Positions 26,846-36,300 of a stretch of DNA of 64,000 bases are shown here, one piece after another. Under the pieces are notes generated by a model that saw only the letters and a program-made list of their open reading frames with translations, had not been told where the DNA came from and searched no databases. Within the stretch, counting starts at the first letter, position 1. Each line of letters opens with the position of its first letter. The DNA comes from JAZKAR01 sp040389065 (GTDB taxonomy: Bacteria > Pseudomonadota > Gammaproteobacteria > Burkholderiales > Casimicrobiaceae): NCBI GenBank assembly GCA_040389065.1, contig JAZKAR010000004.1:108488-172487 (forward strand), written 5' to 3'. The translations under genes were made by a program, and so were the position numbers.

Positions 26846-27445
26846 CTAGCTATTTTCTTGTTCATTTTCTTGCTTGGTAGAGTTTTTAGTTAACGGTAAT
26901 GTAGCATTGATAGTTGTACCTTGACCAGGTTCCGAAAAAATATCGATATTCCCTCCAGTTTTTTTAAAAACCTTATGCATATCATTAAATTCTTTACTAA
27001 ATCGCGTTGTTTTAACATTAAACCCTTGGCCATTATCACTAATATTAATAGCCATATGTTGATTAGGTTCGCTTATTTTAATATGAATAAGCGCTTCAGT
27101 TGCTTTTGAGTGATTAAGAATATTAGATAAGGCTTTCTCAATAAATTTATAAACAAAAATTGCCATTTCTTCATCAATACCAATAGAGTTTTTTTCATCT
27201 ACATCATTTTCTTGTTTAAATTCAAAATGGCAGCTAGGAAACATTTTCTTATGATGGACAATGGTTCTATCAATATATTTTTTAAATTCTTTATAGGCTG
27301 CTTTTCGTTCTTCTTTCTCTGGCGGCAAATTAGCCAAAGGTTCCAAAACTTCTTTATGAATAAAAAGTTCGAATAATCGAGTTAGTAGAGGTCTTAAGGC
27401 CATCAGTACAATCATAATAATGGCAATGATTACAAAATGTGACAT
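26846..27445 (-). CDS. short membrane-anchored histidine-kinase-like ATPase, no clear phospho-acceptor domain
   Basis: 199 aa. One N-terminal membrane helix (residues 4-20) is followed by a charged linker and an HATPase_c domain. The N box is in FIEKALSNILNHSKA, the G1 box is DNGQGF and the G2 region is GQGTTINATL. The layout resembles the C-terminal half of NarL-type kinases, but no HisKA_3 H box is evident and there is no sensor domain. It may be a decayed kinase or a regulatory ATPase. A cognate response regulator is not adjacent. The nearest candidate is the receiver-AraC protein at 29085. Confidence 0.7.
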   Translation of the reverse strand: MSHFVIIAIIMIVLMALRPLLTRLFELFIHKEVLEPLANLPPEKEERKAAYKEFKKYIDRTIVHHKKMFPSCHFEFKQENDVDEKNSIGIDEEMAIFVYKFIEKALSNILNHSKATEALIHIKISEPNQHMAINISDNGQGFNVKTTRFSKEFNDMHKVFKKTGGNIDIFSEPGQGTTINATLPLTKNSTKQENEQENS

Positions 27446-27823
27446 AAGGTTTCCTTATTTATTTTATTATTGATAAATTAATATTGATCATTAGTATTTA
27501 CATTACGATATTTACGTAAAAGTAATAGGAGTTGTAAATATGTATAATAAACTGCTTTTATTTATAGGAAATCTATAAGCAATTATGGTGTAATTGGTTT
27601 AATAGATGAATAAAGAAGGTATGGAGGCATTAGCTACATTACATTGTTAGCAGTATCATATTAATATATTATTGGAATATACTTAATATAAGTAGCAGTA
27701 TAAATAAATAGGATGCCTAAATACTGCTTCAATGCATTCAAGCATCCTATTTAAATTTAAAATTGATCTATTATTAATAAATATATATAAATATTTTTTA
27801 TTTTGAACTGTACATATTCAATA
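27446..27823. other. AT-rich intergenic stretch
   Basis: 378 bp between the kinase-like gene and the Asn/Gly-rich secreted protein gene, both on the minus strand. It is very AT-rich, with no ORF, RNA gene or convincing terminator. It must contain the promoter of the kinase-like gene. Confidence 0.5.
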
Positions 27824-28444
27824 TTAGCTGCAACTTAACACACCGTTACGATTGAAAATTTGCATCTGTGGTTCTGGCGTTCCAACATTATATTCACACG
27901 TTAGAGGTTGAATCGTTTCATTCCACTTTTGATCGATCCGTCTGCATCTTGCAGCGCGTGCTATTTTTTGAATTTTTAAACCACTTGTTGTCGCTACTGA
28001 CCCTTGTACATTTGGAACTCTTTCACTGGTGGAGCCTCCGTCGCAAGAATCCATATACGATTCTCTGATAGGGGAGTTAATCATTTGATAGCCATTGTTG
28101 TTAGGGTTATTATTGGGGTTAGTATTACCATTGTTGTTGCCATAATTGTAGCCATTATTTCCGTTATTATAGTAACCATTATTATTACCATAACGGGTAT
28201 AAGAATACCCATTACCGTATCCTTGATACCTATTGGATGAGGGGTAAAAATTTGTACGGCCTCCATGTCGGTAGCCGCCGTAATTGCCATAATTGTTACC
28301 ACCTGAGTTATTGTAATACCCATTGGTTTGATAATTGGTAGTATCACTGGTGTTATCTGTTGCAAACGCTGATTGTACGAATAATCCTTGAGCAAGTACT
28401 GCAATTACACTTACCGCTAACATATGAGAATGTTTTTTTTTCAT
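27824..28444 (-). CDS. secreted Asn/Gly/Tyr-rich low-complexity protein
   Basis: 206 aa. The signal peptide is clear (KKKHSHMLAVSVIAVLAQGLFVQSAFA, likely cut before TDNT). Residues about 30-120 are nearly all Asn, Gly and Tyr, in short irregular repeats such as NNGYYNNGNNGYNYGNNNGN. Such composition resembles prion-like or amyloid-forming regions. Residues about 125-206 form a compact domain with cysteines (DSCDGG, ARCRRI, LTCEYN, VLSCS) that could form two disulfides. I do not recognise the family. The predicted place is periplasm or cell surface. The start follows a good aggg-type site and long AT-rich leaders flank it. Confidence 0.8.
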   Translation of the reverse strand: MKKKHSHMLAVSVIAVLAQGLFVQSAFATDNTSDTTNYQTNGYYNNSGGNNYGNYGGYRHGGRTNFYPSSNRYQGYGNGYSYTRYGNNNGYYNNGNNGYNYGNNNGNTNPNNNPNNNGYQMINSPIRESYMDSCDGGSTSERVPNVQGSVATTSGLKIQKIARAARCRRIDQKWNETIQPLTCEYNVGTPEPQMQIFNRNGVLSCS

Positions 28445-29084
28445 GATAGAGACTCCCTGATTGTTATAAGTTTAGTTACATATCACGAGCATTTCTTAAG
28501 CGTTAGAACAAAAAATAATTATCTCTAACAGTCTATTTATACCAAAAATCGGTAAAAATGGTAACTGGCAAACATGCAAGTAGTTAAGATGAAACAATGG
28601 TTTAATATTAACTTTTAAGGGTTGTTACTTAAGGGGTTTTATATATACTGCTCTGTAAAAATAGGTTTAATAAAAATGCAGGGTGTTATACACATATTAA
28701 AATGAGTAACCGCTATTTTTCTTGCTCCTATTTATTTTTATGCGGAGTATAGTGCTGGATAAGTTAAATAAAATTTCTAATAAATATTTTATGAAAGCCT
28801 AGCAATTAATAAAAAATTATTATCGCAATATGAAATTAATGGTTTGTATGTATATATAAATTATTGTTTTTATTGTCTAATTAATAAGCTTGCGGCTATA
28901 AATTTTATCATTTATAATCTTTCGAACTATTATTATAATAGTATATTAAATGCTAAGTTATAGTGTTGTTTTAATCTAAAAAACATTAATAAATTAAATA
29001 ATGGGGAACAAAAGATATATAAAAATATTTTAGAATTAGGCCAATTTCATGCCGAATAAAAATTGTTAAAAAACGGATTAAATT
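28445..29084. other. 640-bp AT-rich intergenic region
   Basis: This lies between two divergent genes: the secreted Asn-rich protein (minus) and the receiver-AraC regulator (plus). Nothing with coding potential is seen. It is unusually long for this genome segment and probably carries both promoters and possibly regulator-binding sites, but I could not pick out a specific element. Confidence 0.5.
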
Positions 29085-29879
29085 ATGATGAACGCCTCTT
29101 TTTTATGGGTTGATCTTCAACATCTTAAATCGCCTTCTGGGCTTTTTGAAACCTTACCTAAAACGTATAAAAGTTATAAGGTAACTAATCCTTCTTATAT
29201 TTGCAAACATATTAAAGAAGAAAAACCGCAATTTTTATGCTTTGAGTTTGATCGCCCTCAGCGGCAAGATTTAGAGTTTTTACAAAAAACAAAACAAAGT
29301 TATCCTGAATTACCCATATTAATGATTATTGATCCTCATACTGAAGCGTTAGCCGTTTGGGCTTTTCGTTGCGGAGTAAGAGATTATCTAGTCAAACCAT
29401 GTGCGCATGAATATCTAAATGCCAGCATTCATGCCATTTCTCAATTATGCTACTATCGGCGGCAAGATCATTGCCGGGAGCCTTTATTTTTTCCCTGCCA
29501 GTTGAGTGATGATATTCTTAATTGTAGCGATCAAGAAGCCTATAAGTCGTTTAAAACAGGGCCTGCCATAGCATTTCTTGAAAAATATTATACTCAGGAT
29601 GTACGCCTTTCAACAGTTTCTGAGCTTTGCGGATTAAGTCGATCTTTATTTAGCCGTACCTTTAAAAAAGAACATCACATTAATTTCTCAGAATACGTCA
29701 TAAAAATGCGAATTAATAAAGCATGTGAGCTATTGAGAAAGCCTTCAATACAAATAAAGTCAGTTGCATTTAGTGTCGGCTTTAACGATTTATCTTATTT
29801 TACACGTATTTTTAAGCGCTATCTTGGCGCTACTCCTTCTAAATATCAGCGTACGCCTGATTCTTTTAAAATACATTAA
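29085..29879 (+). CDS. response-regulator-like protein with AraC-type DNA-binding domain
   Basis: 264 aa. Residues about 1-125 resemble a receiver domain: LWVDLQH start, FLCFEFDRP at the phospho-acceptor strand, LPILMIIDPHTEALAVWAFRCGVRDYLVKP with the conserved lysine. The acidic pocket near the N-terminus is incomplete, so phosphorylation is uncertain. Residues about 160-260 are an AraC/XylS HTH pair (LSTVSELCGLSRSLFSRTFKKEHHINFSEYVIKMRINKACELL and SVGFNDLSYFTRIFKRYLGATPSKYQ). It is divergent from the Asn-rich secreted protein gene and may regulate it. Confidence 0.85.
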   Translation: MMNASFLWVDLQHLKSPSGLFETLPKTYKSYKVTNPSYICKHIKEEKPQFLCFEFDRPQRQDLEFLQKTKQSYPELPILMIIDPHTEALAVWAFRCGVRDYLVKPCAHEYLNASIHAISQLCYYRRQDHCREPLFFPCQLSDDILNCSDQEAYKSFKTGPAIAFLEKYYTQDVRLSTVSELCGLSRSLFSRTFKKEHHINFSEYVIKMRINKACELLRKPSIQIKSVAFSVGFNDLSYFTRIFKRYLGATPSKYQRTPDSFKIH

Positions 29880-30202
29880 AAGAAAATGGAGTATTTAGGA
29901 AATATATTTATAATGATAAGAAAAAAAATCTTACTAATAAGTAAAATTCTTTTAATATAGGCAAGTTGCTATGCTTTAGAATGCTCGCTGTTATTTGCAT
30001 AAGTATTTGTATACAGCAGATGCAAGCATCAGTAAAATCACGCTACAGTATAATGCGGCATATAGTGTGTAACCGCCACATGGGGCAATAATCATTGATT
30101 ACGAGTATAAGTATGCTGATCCCTTGAACTAATTTGGTCTTGGGAAAGCCTAAAATTGTACCAACCGATTGCTCTCATTTCATGGGAAGTTAAGGAGAAC
30201 CG
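29880..30202. other. AT-rich intergenic region
   Basis: 323 bp after the AraC-type gene. It ends in a good Shine-Dalgarno (taaggag) for the ORF at 30203. A 12-bp match to the repeat-family core (aggcaagttgct near 29958) is present, but the rest of the repeat is not. No other feature is recognised. Confidence 0.4.
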
Positions 30203-30448
30203 ATGATGAGTTACTGTGGACAAGAACCTAGCCATCGTCTTCAAAGAAGACCCGCTAATCATTTTTCGCCCACGACACAATCGCCTGTTGTTTTTGAGTA
30301 CACAGGGCGCACAAACCTTACTTTTATAGGGCCTTTCAGTTGGAAAAAATATCATTTTGAGGCGCCTGGTGCTCAAGTGCTGATTGATCCCCAAGATGTG
30401 GTATCCATGAATATGGTGCCTTATTTAAAAAGAGTTTATCCCATATAG
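30203..30448 (+). CDS. small conserved protein resembling phage-associated proteins
   Basis: 81 aa with taaggag seven bases before tandem ATGs. The second half, VVFEYTGRTNLTFIGPFSWKKYHFEAPGAQVLIDPQDVVSMNMVPYLKRV, has the look of a small protein I associate with phages and prophages (pattern FEYxGxTxLTxIGPxxxxxYxFxxPGAxVxxDPxD). No other phage gene is adjacent, so it would be an orphan. The first 25 residues are not conserved by eye. Function unknown. Confidence 0.6.
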   Translation: MMSYCGQEPSHRLQRRPANHFSPTTQSPVVFEYTGRTNLTFIGPFSWKKYHFEAPGAQVLIDPQDVVSMNMVPYLKRVYPI

Positions 30449-30531
30449 AATAAAGGTAGTGTTTAGGTTTTTTCTTGTCTTGTTGATACCGAAGCAACTA
30501 CTTGTAACTACTAAACAAGGCTCAAAACAAG

Positions 30532-31812
30532 TTAGTTTACCAACCTAAATGCAGAAGCCATTTCCCGCTGCTCTCGTGTTGGTATCCCTAAACGTTCAGC
30601 AATGAGGCGCCATTGTTTAACTACATGCTTGCTTAATTCAATGATTTCTTCAGCTTTTTTTGCTGATACGCGAAAATAAGGGGCAGCTGTACGTGCTAAT
30701 TCGAGATCTAGCGCGTTATCTGCCTCACTAATATTAAGTTTTAAACCATAAGCATCAGCTGTAGGGTTCATGTCATACGCTTCTGATAATCGCCAGCCTT
30801 TGCCAGGTACAAGCAGAAAGCCATGATTACGTAGGTGGTCATCGGTATTCGATACCAGCATATTGAATACAATACGCGCCCATAATTCGTTTAAATCATT
30901 ATCTGTTTGCGCCCCGTGGTTAATTAATACACGCGCTATTTCAAGGTAGCTTGCTCCTGTTGAGGCATCATCGCCATCTTGATGGTTAGTAAGCGTCATA
31001 GCAGAAGCAAAATGCAAACGTTTATCATCACTGGTACGATCAAAGCGCTTAACGAGAAACGTATGATGAGGGCTTGCAAAGCGTCGCGCCAAGCTTTGCG
31101 GTACGCGTAACCCACAACCGCGTGCAAGAGTATGAATAACCATTTCCCAGGCGCCACTATCGTAGTGATCGCGCACGCTAGGAAACTTTGCAATCCACAA
31201 ATGCCCTTCAGGATCAACAATACTTGCTTTGGGGCGTGCTCCGCCTAGTGAACCACCGGGTGCAATGAGCATACGCAACCAATCGTTTCCTGCCGCAGCT
31301 GTATTATCTTCATCACGTTCTAAAGAAAGGCTGGCTGCCTCTAATTCTCGTAGCTGAATGAAAGGGGGCGCAGCATTCCCTTGGCGGTCATCTAAAAAAT
31401 TGCCAATTTCATGACCAGTACTATCAAGCTTGCGAAAACGTAAAGCACCTACCCTGAACGCATCGTGTACTCCTAGCAAATAATCTAGCTCGTAAAGACG
31501 CGTAGAGGCTTCTACTAATCCTGCCCGCTGATCACGTTCTAAACGGCGATTCATTAGCAGGCGTCCCCAGCGATCTGGGCTTGCATCTGCAAACACACCA
31601 AAGGTTTTATTGCCTTGTGCAGGATGTTGTCGCCCTTCATATAGCCCTATTCTAGGGTCAAGCAAGAGAGAGCTTAAGCTAGGGTGACGTAGAGAAGATG
31701 GTTCAAATTCAAACTCAAACACTTCACGGCCTGCACTGCGTCGCGCATACAGCAAGCCAAGACGCAAAGGCTCTGTTAACCCTTCCCAGTCTGCATAAAC
31801 GGCAACGGTCAT
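30532..31812 (-). CDS. hipA: HipA-type serine/threonine kinase toxin
   Basis: 426 aa, normal HipA length. The phosphate-binding loop GGSLGGARPK is at 186-195, an ATP-lysine candidate K209 is in WIAKF, the catalytic segment NTDDHLRNH has D324 and N329, and the metal aspartate D347 is in AYDMNP. E. coli HipA inactivates glutamyl-tRNA synthetase and causes persistence. Targets differ between relatives. All key residues are present, so it should be active. It lies 2 bp after the HipB-like antitoxin gene, in one operon. Confidence 0.92.
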   Translation of the reverse strand: MTVAVYADWEGLTEPLRLGLLYARRSAGREVFEFEFEPSSLRHPSLSSLLLDPRIGLYEGRQHPAQGNKTFGVFADASPDRWGRLLMNRRLERDQRAGLVEASTRLYELDYLLGVHDAFRVGALRFRKLDSTGHEIGNFLDDRQGNAAPPFIQLRELEAASLSLERDEDNTAAAGNDWLRMLIAPGGSLGGARPKASIVDPEGHLWIAKFPSVRDHYDSGAWEMVIHTLARGCGLRVPQSLARRFASPHHTFLVKRFDRTSDDKRLHFASAMTLTNHQDGDDASTGASYLEIARVLINHGAQTDNDLNELWARIVFNMLVSNTDDHLRNHGFLLVPGKGWRLSEAYDMNPTADAYGLKLNISEADNALDLELARTAAPYFRVSAKKAEEIIELSKHVVKQWRLIAERLGIPTREQREMASAFRLVN

Positions 31813-31814
31813 AC

Positions 31815-32342
31815 CTAGTCCTTTTTCGACGCGGCTGGAGCTGTCGGTGCAGTGATAGCGTCGAGCAAATCGGCTAAAGCTTCTGAGCTAGTGAATTGAT
31901 TGGTATCAATCCAGTCGTGTTGGTGAGGTTGATTTAAAACAGATGATTGATCTAAAGGAGGAGGCAAGGTTTCATTTGATAGGTCTGTAGTTATTTTATT
32001 TGAAGAGGATGCTTTTATAGGCGTTTTATTATTAGTAACACGTATATGCTGTATAGATAATTGGGCATCTTGTAGCTCACGGCCTAAGGTATCTGCTTGC
32101 CCAAGTAAATTAAGATCTTTTTCAATACCAAGTACTTGCATAACCGATAAGTAAGCGCCCATGGTAACGCCTGCTTCGCCATGTTCTAGATTGCGTAATG
32201 TCATAGGCGACATACCAGCACGTTCTGCAACCTGTTTAGCAGATAATCGCCGGCGTAATCGTGCTAGCCGGAGTCGTACACCAAATTGATGCAATAACTC
32301 GTCAGTAGCGGGAAGTAGTGGAGCAGTTTTTTTAGCCATCAT
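31815..32342 (-). CDS. hipB: HipB-like Xre-family antitoxin/repressor with long C-terminal tail
   Basis: 175 aa. Residues about 15-75 are a HTH_3 domain (RLARLRRRLSAKQVAERAGMSPMTLRNLEHGEAGVTMGAYLSVMQVLG). Classical HipB is under 90 aa. Here an extra tail of about 100 residues, rich in Ser, Asn and Gln, follows and ends in TAPAASKKD. The tail could bind the kinase or control proteolysis. The gene is directly upstream of hipA, and a perfect inverted repeat overlaps its start region, as expected for autoregulation. Tandem ATGs give a one-residue start ambiguity. Confidence 0.88.
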   Translation of the reverse strand: MMAKKTAPLLPATDELLHQFGVRLRLARLRRRLSAKQVAERAGMSPMTLRNLEHGEAGVTMGAYLSVMQVLGIEKDLNLLGQADTLGRELQDAQLSIQHIRVTNNKTPIKASSSNKITTDLSNETLPPPLDQSSVLNQPHQHDWIDTNQFTSSEALADLLDAITAPTAPAASKKD

Positions 32343-32388
32343 GTAATTATTCTAGCTATTTTATGAATAAAAAGCCAGAATAATTACA
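32342..32388. promoter_or_regulatory. perfect 12-bp inverted repeat at the hipBA promoter, likely HipB operator
   Basis: TGTAATTATTCT (32342-32353) and AGAATAATTACA (32377-32388) are exact reverse complements separated by 23 bp. They sit immediately upstream of the hipB start codon. The arms are 35 bp apart start to start, close to three or more helical turns. HipB-family repressors bind inverted repeats at this place, so this is the probable autoregulatory site. Confidence 0.7.
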
Positions 32389-32410
32389 CTTTTATGTTTT
32401 TTGCGAAGCG

Positions 32411-32904
32411 TTAACAACAACGTCGTAAACGTTTATTCTTCTTTTTAGAAAGTAAGCATAGCCCAATGGCTGCAATAGCAGAGATAGTAAGCGTCTTTTT
32501 GATGAAGGCAGGGCGGTTATATTTAAGTTCTGATTTTAAGCCCATTTCTGCAAACACATTAGGAAAGTGGCCTTTTGCTAGATCACATGCTAGCCCTTCA
32601 ATCATATTCGCTCTATCGGCACATAATAAAAGCAGCCAATGGCGAATATCATTTTCGCTATAGCCAAAGGCGCCCTCGCGAATTTTTCCACGGAGGGTTG
32701 GGGCTGCCGAAAAGTGGAGTAATAGCGGGGGTGCTCATTTGAGTGCAGAACTTTTACCGTTTGTTTCTGTTGCTCGGGTTGCTCCCAATGTACTCCAATG
32801 TCTCGTGCAGGAATACGTTCTTTAGGATAAGCAGGCCGGTCTTTTTCATGAAGATCAGCACCCCATCCCTGAATATGGGAATAATCGCGTTTTGTTTCTT
32901 CCAT
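32411..32904 (-). pseudogene. frameshifted gene for a conserved hypothetical protein
   Basis: The N-terminal part (MEETKRDYSHIQGWGADL to about LHSNEHP) continues, in another frame, as PAITPLFGSPNPP. It then continues in the third frame as GAFGYSENDIRHWLLLLCADRANMIEGLACDLAKGHFPNVFAEMGLK to the end at 32411. Joined, the pieces resemble a conserved hypothetical protein I recall from proteobacteria. The first shift is at a C5 run near 32725 (one extra C). The second is near 32690, where about ten bases seem to be missing. The hydrophobic C-terminal helix is still encoded. An assembly error could explain the first shift but less easily the second. Confidence 0.6.
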
Positions 32905-33006
32905 GATTGAATTCCTTGGTGTATTCGTAAAGAGTGCTATTAAAAATAAAAATGTTCATGCGAACTGCTAATACATTAAGTGTTTATCGTTCGGTGGTAA
33001 TGCTTT

Positions 33007-33300
33007 TTAAGCAGCGTTCGGCATAACCAACACAGTTTTAATACAGTTATCTAATTTGCTAGAAAATATATGATAAGCATCAGATATTTCTTCAAGCGGA
33101 ATGCGGTGTGTAATAATTTCTTTGGGATTTATACGGCCTGCTTGAATATGTTCAATTAAACGTGGAAGGTGCCGCTTAACACTTGCCTGATTCATGCGTA
33201 GAGTTAGCCCTTTATTTACTGCATTGCCAATGGGTACTGCATTAAAGGTGGGGCCATAAATGCCCACAATAGAAACAGTACCCCTCTTCGTAGTACCAGC
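33007..33300 (-). pseudogene. 3' fragment of a zinc-dependent alcohol/formaldehyde dehydrogenase
   Basis: Only the last 95 or so codons remain, starting at about 33300 (KRGTVSIVGIYGP) and running through NAVNKGLTLRMNQASVKRHLPRLIEHI to EEISDAYHIFSSKLDNCIKTVLV. This matches the C-terminus of glutathione-independent formaldehyde-dehydrogenase-like MDR proteins. The catalytic domain and most of the NAD domain (roughly 290 codons) are missing. The break coincides with the broken 5' end of the giant surface-protein gene on the other strand, which points to a recombination or insertion boundary. Confidence 0.8.
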
Positions 33301-33318
33301 GAAGCGCCAGTATTAACG

Positions 33319-36300
33319 ATGCCCAAGCAGGTGGTTGCTGTTGTCGGTCAAGCGCTTTCAATTCCCATTTCTGTAAGTGATTTAGATCAGGATGCCTTAA
33401 CCTTTAGTGCGAATGGCTTACCGATCGATGCTCATCTCACCCCCTCCAGCACCTACGGACAAGCCATCCTCACATGGATACCCACAACCGATGATATTGG
33501 CCTTCACGATATCATCATCCAAGTGGCTGATAGTGGTTTAAGCCCGCAAGATGCCGGTTACACCCAACCTGAACACCCGGTACCCAATATTGTGACCCAA
33601 ACTCTGCGTGTGGTCGTGCGTGATACCAATGCAACGCCTAATGTATTAGGTGTGCAGGTCAACGGTATCGCGGTGGATTCCACCTCAAACAGCACGACAT
33701 TGAACGCCACCGAAGGCATTCCGCTGACCTTCGATATTTACACCCGTGATAGCGACGGCGATTTATTGAATTGGACAGCCGCCAATCTTCCTGTCGGAAT
33801 GGTGATGGACGCAGCCGATTCCTCTCATATTCGCCTACGGTGGACGCCCGATCTCTTTGCCACACAAACCAATCAAGGGCATTACAGCATCACGGTTCAA
33901 GCCAGTGATGGCAATGCAGCGATAACACATAGCTTTACGATCAACGTTGCCAACACGAATCAAACACCGAAGATGTTACCGATGCCGTTACAACTGGTAC
34001 GTGAAGGCGATACCTTGAGTTTCACGGTGCGTACCGCCGATGCCGATGGTGATGCTGTTCGCTTATCCCTCATTCATGATGAAAACACTCCCTCTGGCGT
34101 ATTCTTTGACCCCGCAACGGGCCTACTGGAATGGACGCCATCGCAAGACACCGTTAATAACGCAACCGATATCAGCACACCGTTCACCTTACATTTCAGC
34201 GCTACCGATGGTCAGGCCACAAACACACAAAGCGTGCAGGTGCGGGTCTTAGATGTAAATCGAACCCCCAAAATTTTCGTGGGCAACCATGCGATTACCG
34301 TAGGGCAAAACTTCAGTTTGCCGATTAGCTTGGTTAAACCTACAGCGACTTCAACCGGTTTGAATGCCTGGGATGAAGACGGCACGCCTCAAACCCAAGC
34401 TCTAACCCTCAGTTTCACTAACTTACCCGAGGGAGCGAGTTACAACGCTCAAACCCAGCGATTGAGCTGGGCGACCGGCCCAGGCCAAACCGGCACGGTT
34501 ATCGTAACCGCCAATGTCAGCGATGGTAAAAATACCGCTATTCAAACCTTCACGCTAAAAGTAGTCGCCGATGCTCACGCTAATGCACCCAAAGTGCTGG
34601 TATCAACAACGCCAAGTACGCCTGCATTACCAGGGCAACGGGTAGTCGCTACGATTCGTGCCGATAGCTACGCACCGATACAATCGATCACGGTGCAAGT
34701 ACGCGGCAGCGGTTTAGGGTCAGATCTCTGGCAAACCGTAAGTTTAGATAGCGCCGGCAGAATGCGCCTGACGCCCACGAATCCTGGCTTAATTGATATT
34801 CAAGTGACAGCTATCGATCAGGATGGTTTCAGTACCACTGAAACGCAAAGCATCCGGGTGAAAGATCCTAGCGATACGCAAGCCCCTATTATCAATTGGG
34901 GCGGGGCCTTATTAGGTTCTACCGCAAGCAGCCAGCCGATTACATTGACCAACGCCACGGCCCTCACTGCACAAGTACAAGAACAGCAGTTTATGGCCTA
35001 TACCTTGTCGATTGCACCGGCTCCAACGCAAAATTGGCAAATCTTGAATGAACAGTTTTTATCAGCGGTTCATCTCAACGGAGCCCTAAATCTCACGAAT
35101 CTTGATCCGGCTACATTACCAAACGGCGTTTATACACTAAGACTCACAGCATCCGATTTAGCTGGGCGATCCAGCGAAATAGAAGCCCGAATCATCATCG
35201 ATACCGTTCAAAAAACCTTTAACACTGCGCAAGCAACCGATGCCATCTTTACGCTAGCAGGGCATGATTTAGCCTTCACACGCACCCTGAATTCAACAGC
35301 ATTAGCGGGTGAGGGCGACTTCGCCAACTGGCAGTTACCGATGCTCGATACGCATCTTACTTACGATCAACTCAGCACAACCGATCAAGGCACACTAGCG
35401 CCCTGGCAAGAAGGTGCAAAGCTTTGGTTACAGATTCCCAGCAGTTTATCGACACCCACCGCAACCATAAAAAACCTGAGCTTTACGCTCTCAACCACCA
35501 AAGAAACGCTAGGTACAGTACCCGGCGCCCCAGCTGTTTATCACCCCATCTTCAATAACAGTCAGGGTTTTACACTCACCGCTCATACTTCTGATAATGC
35601 CCATGAAAACCTGCAACGCCAGGGCAGTCATCTTTATGATCAAAACACGGGCTTGTCGTGGAACCCCACCTGGTACACGCTAACCGCTCCCGATGGTACC
35701 CGCTATGAACTTGATGCCCAAGGTAAAGTCAGCAAGATCAGCTTTGCCGATGGCGTGCAGTGGCTGGTATCCGATACCGGTATTGCTGCCATTACAGGGC
35801 ATATCGAAGATCGTATTGATTTTATCCGCGACGACCAAGGCAGAATCAGCCGAATCGGTAGTGAAAGCACCTCTATCGTCTATCGTTATGATGCCCAAAA
35901 CCGATTGATTCTGGCGCGCCATTTAACTCCCTCGCCCTTGACGGGAGAGGGTTGGGGTGAGGGTGAACGGGTTCAGTCTTCTACGATGTATGCCTACGAT
36001 TCCACTGGCAAACTGCTCACCGACATTATCACAGCCAACCTAGGCGCAGCCGTTAGTTGGAATACAACAGGTTCCTGGCAAGGTAGCCTAACAGCAAACC
36101 AAAGCACCACACTTTCTTTCACTGTCAGAGATTCCGAACTGGCTTCTACAGTAAAAGCGCCGGGCGCACAGGGCGCGGTGATTGTAGCGATTGAAAGCGA
36201 AGGTGATGCCGCATTTGAAGTGACAGGCGCAACAATTCTAGGTACAGCTACGAACGGAGTCACTAAAACCACATTGATTAGAATCACCGAAGCAGGCTTA

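Noticed and set aside
29958..29970. Fourth copy of the LEVTQ repeat family
   Set aside because: Only about 12 bases match the core; the flanking parts and the terminal repeats are absent.
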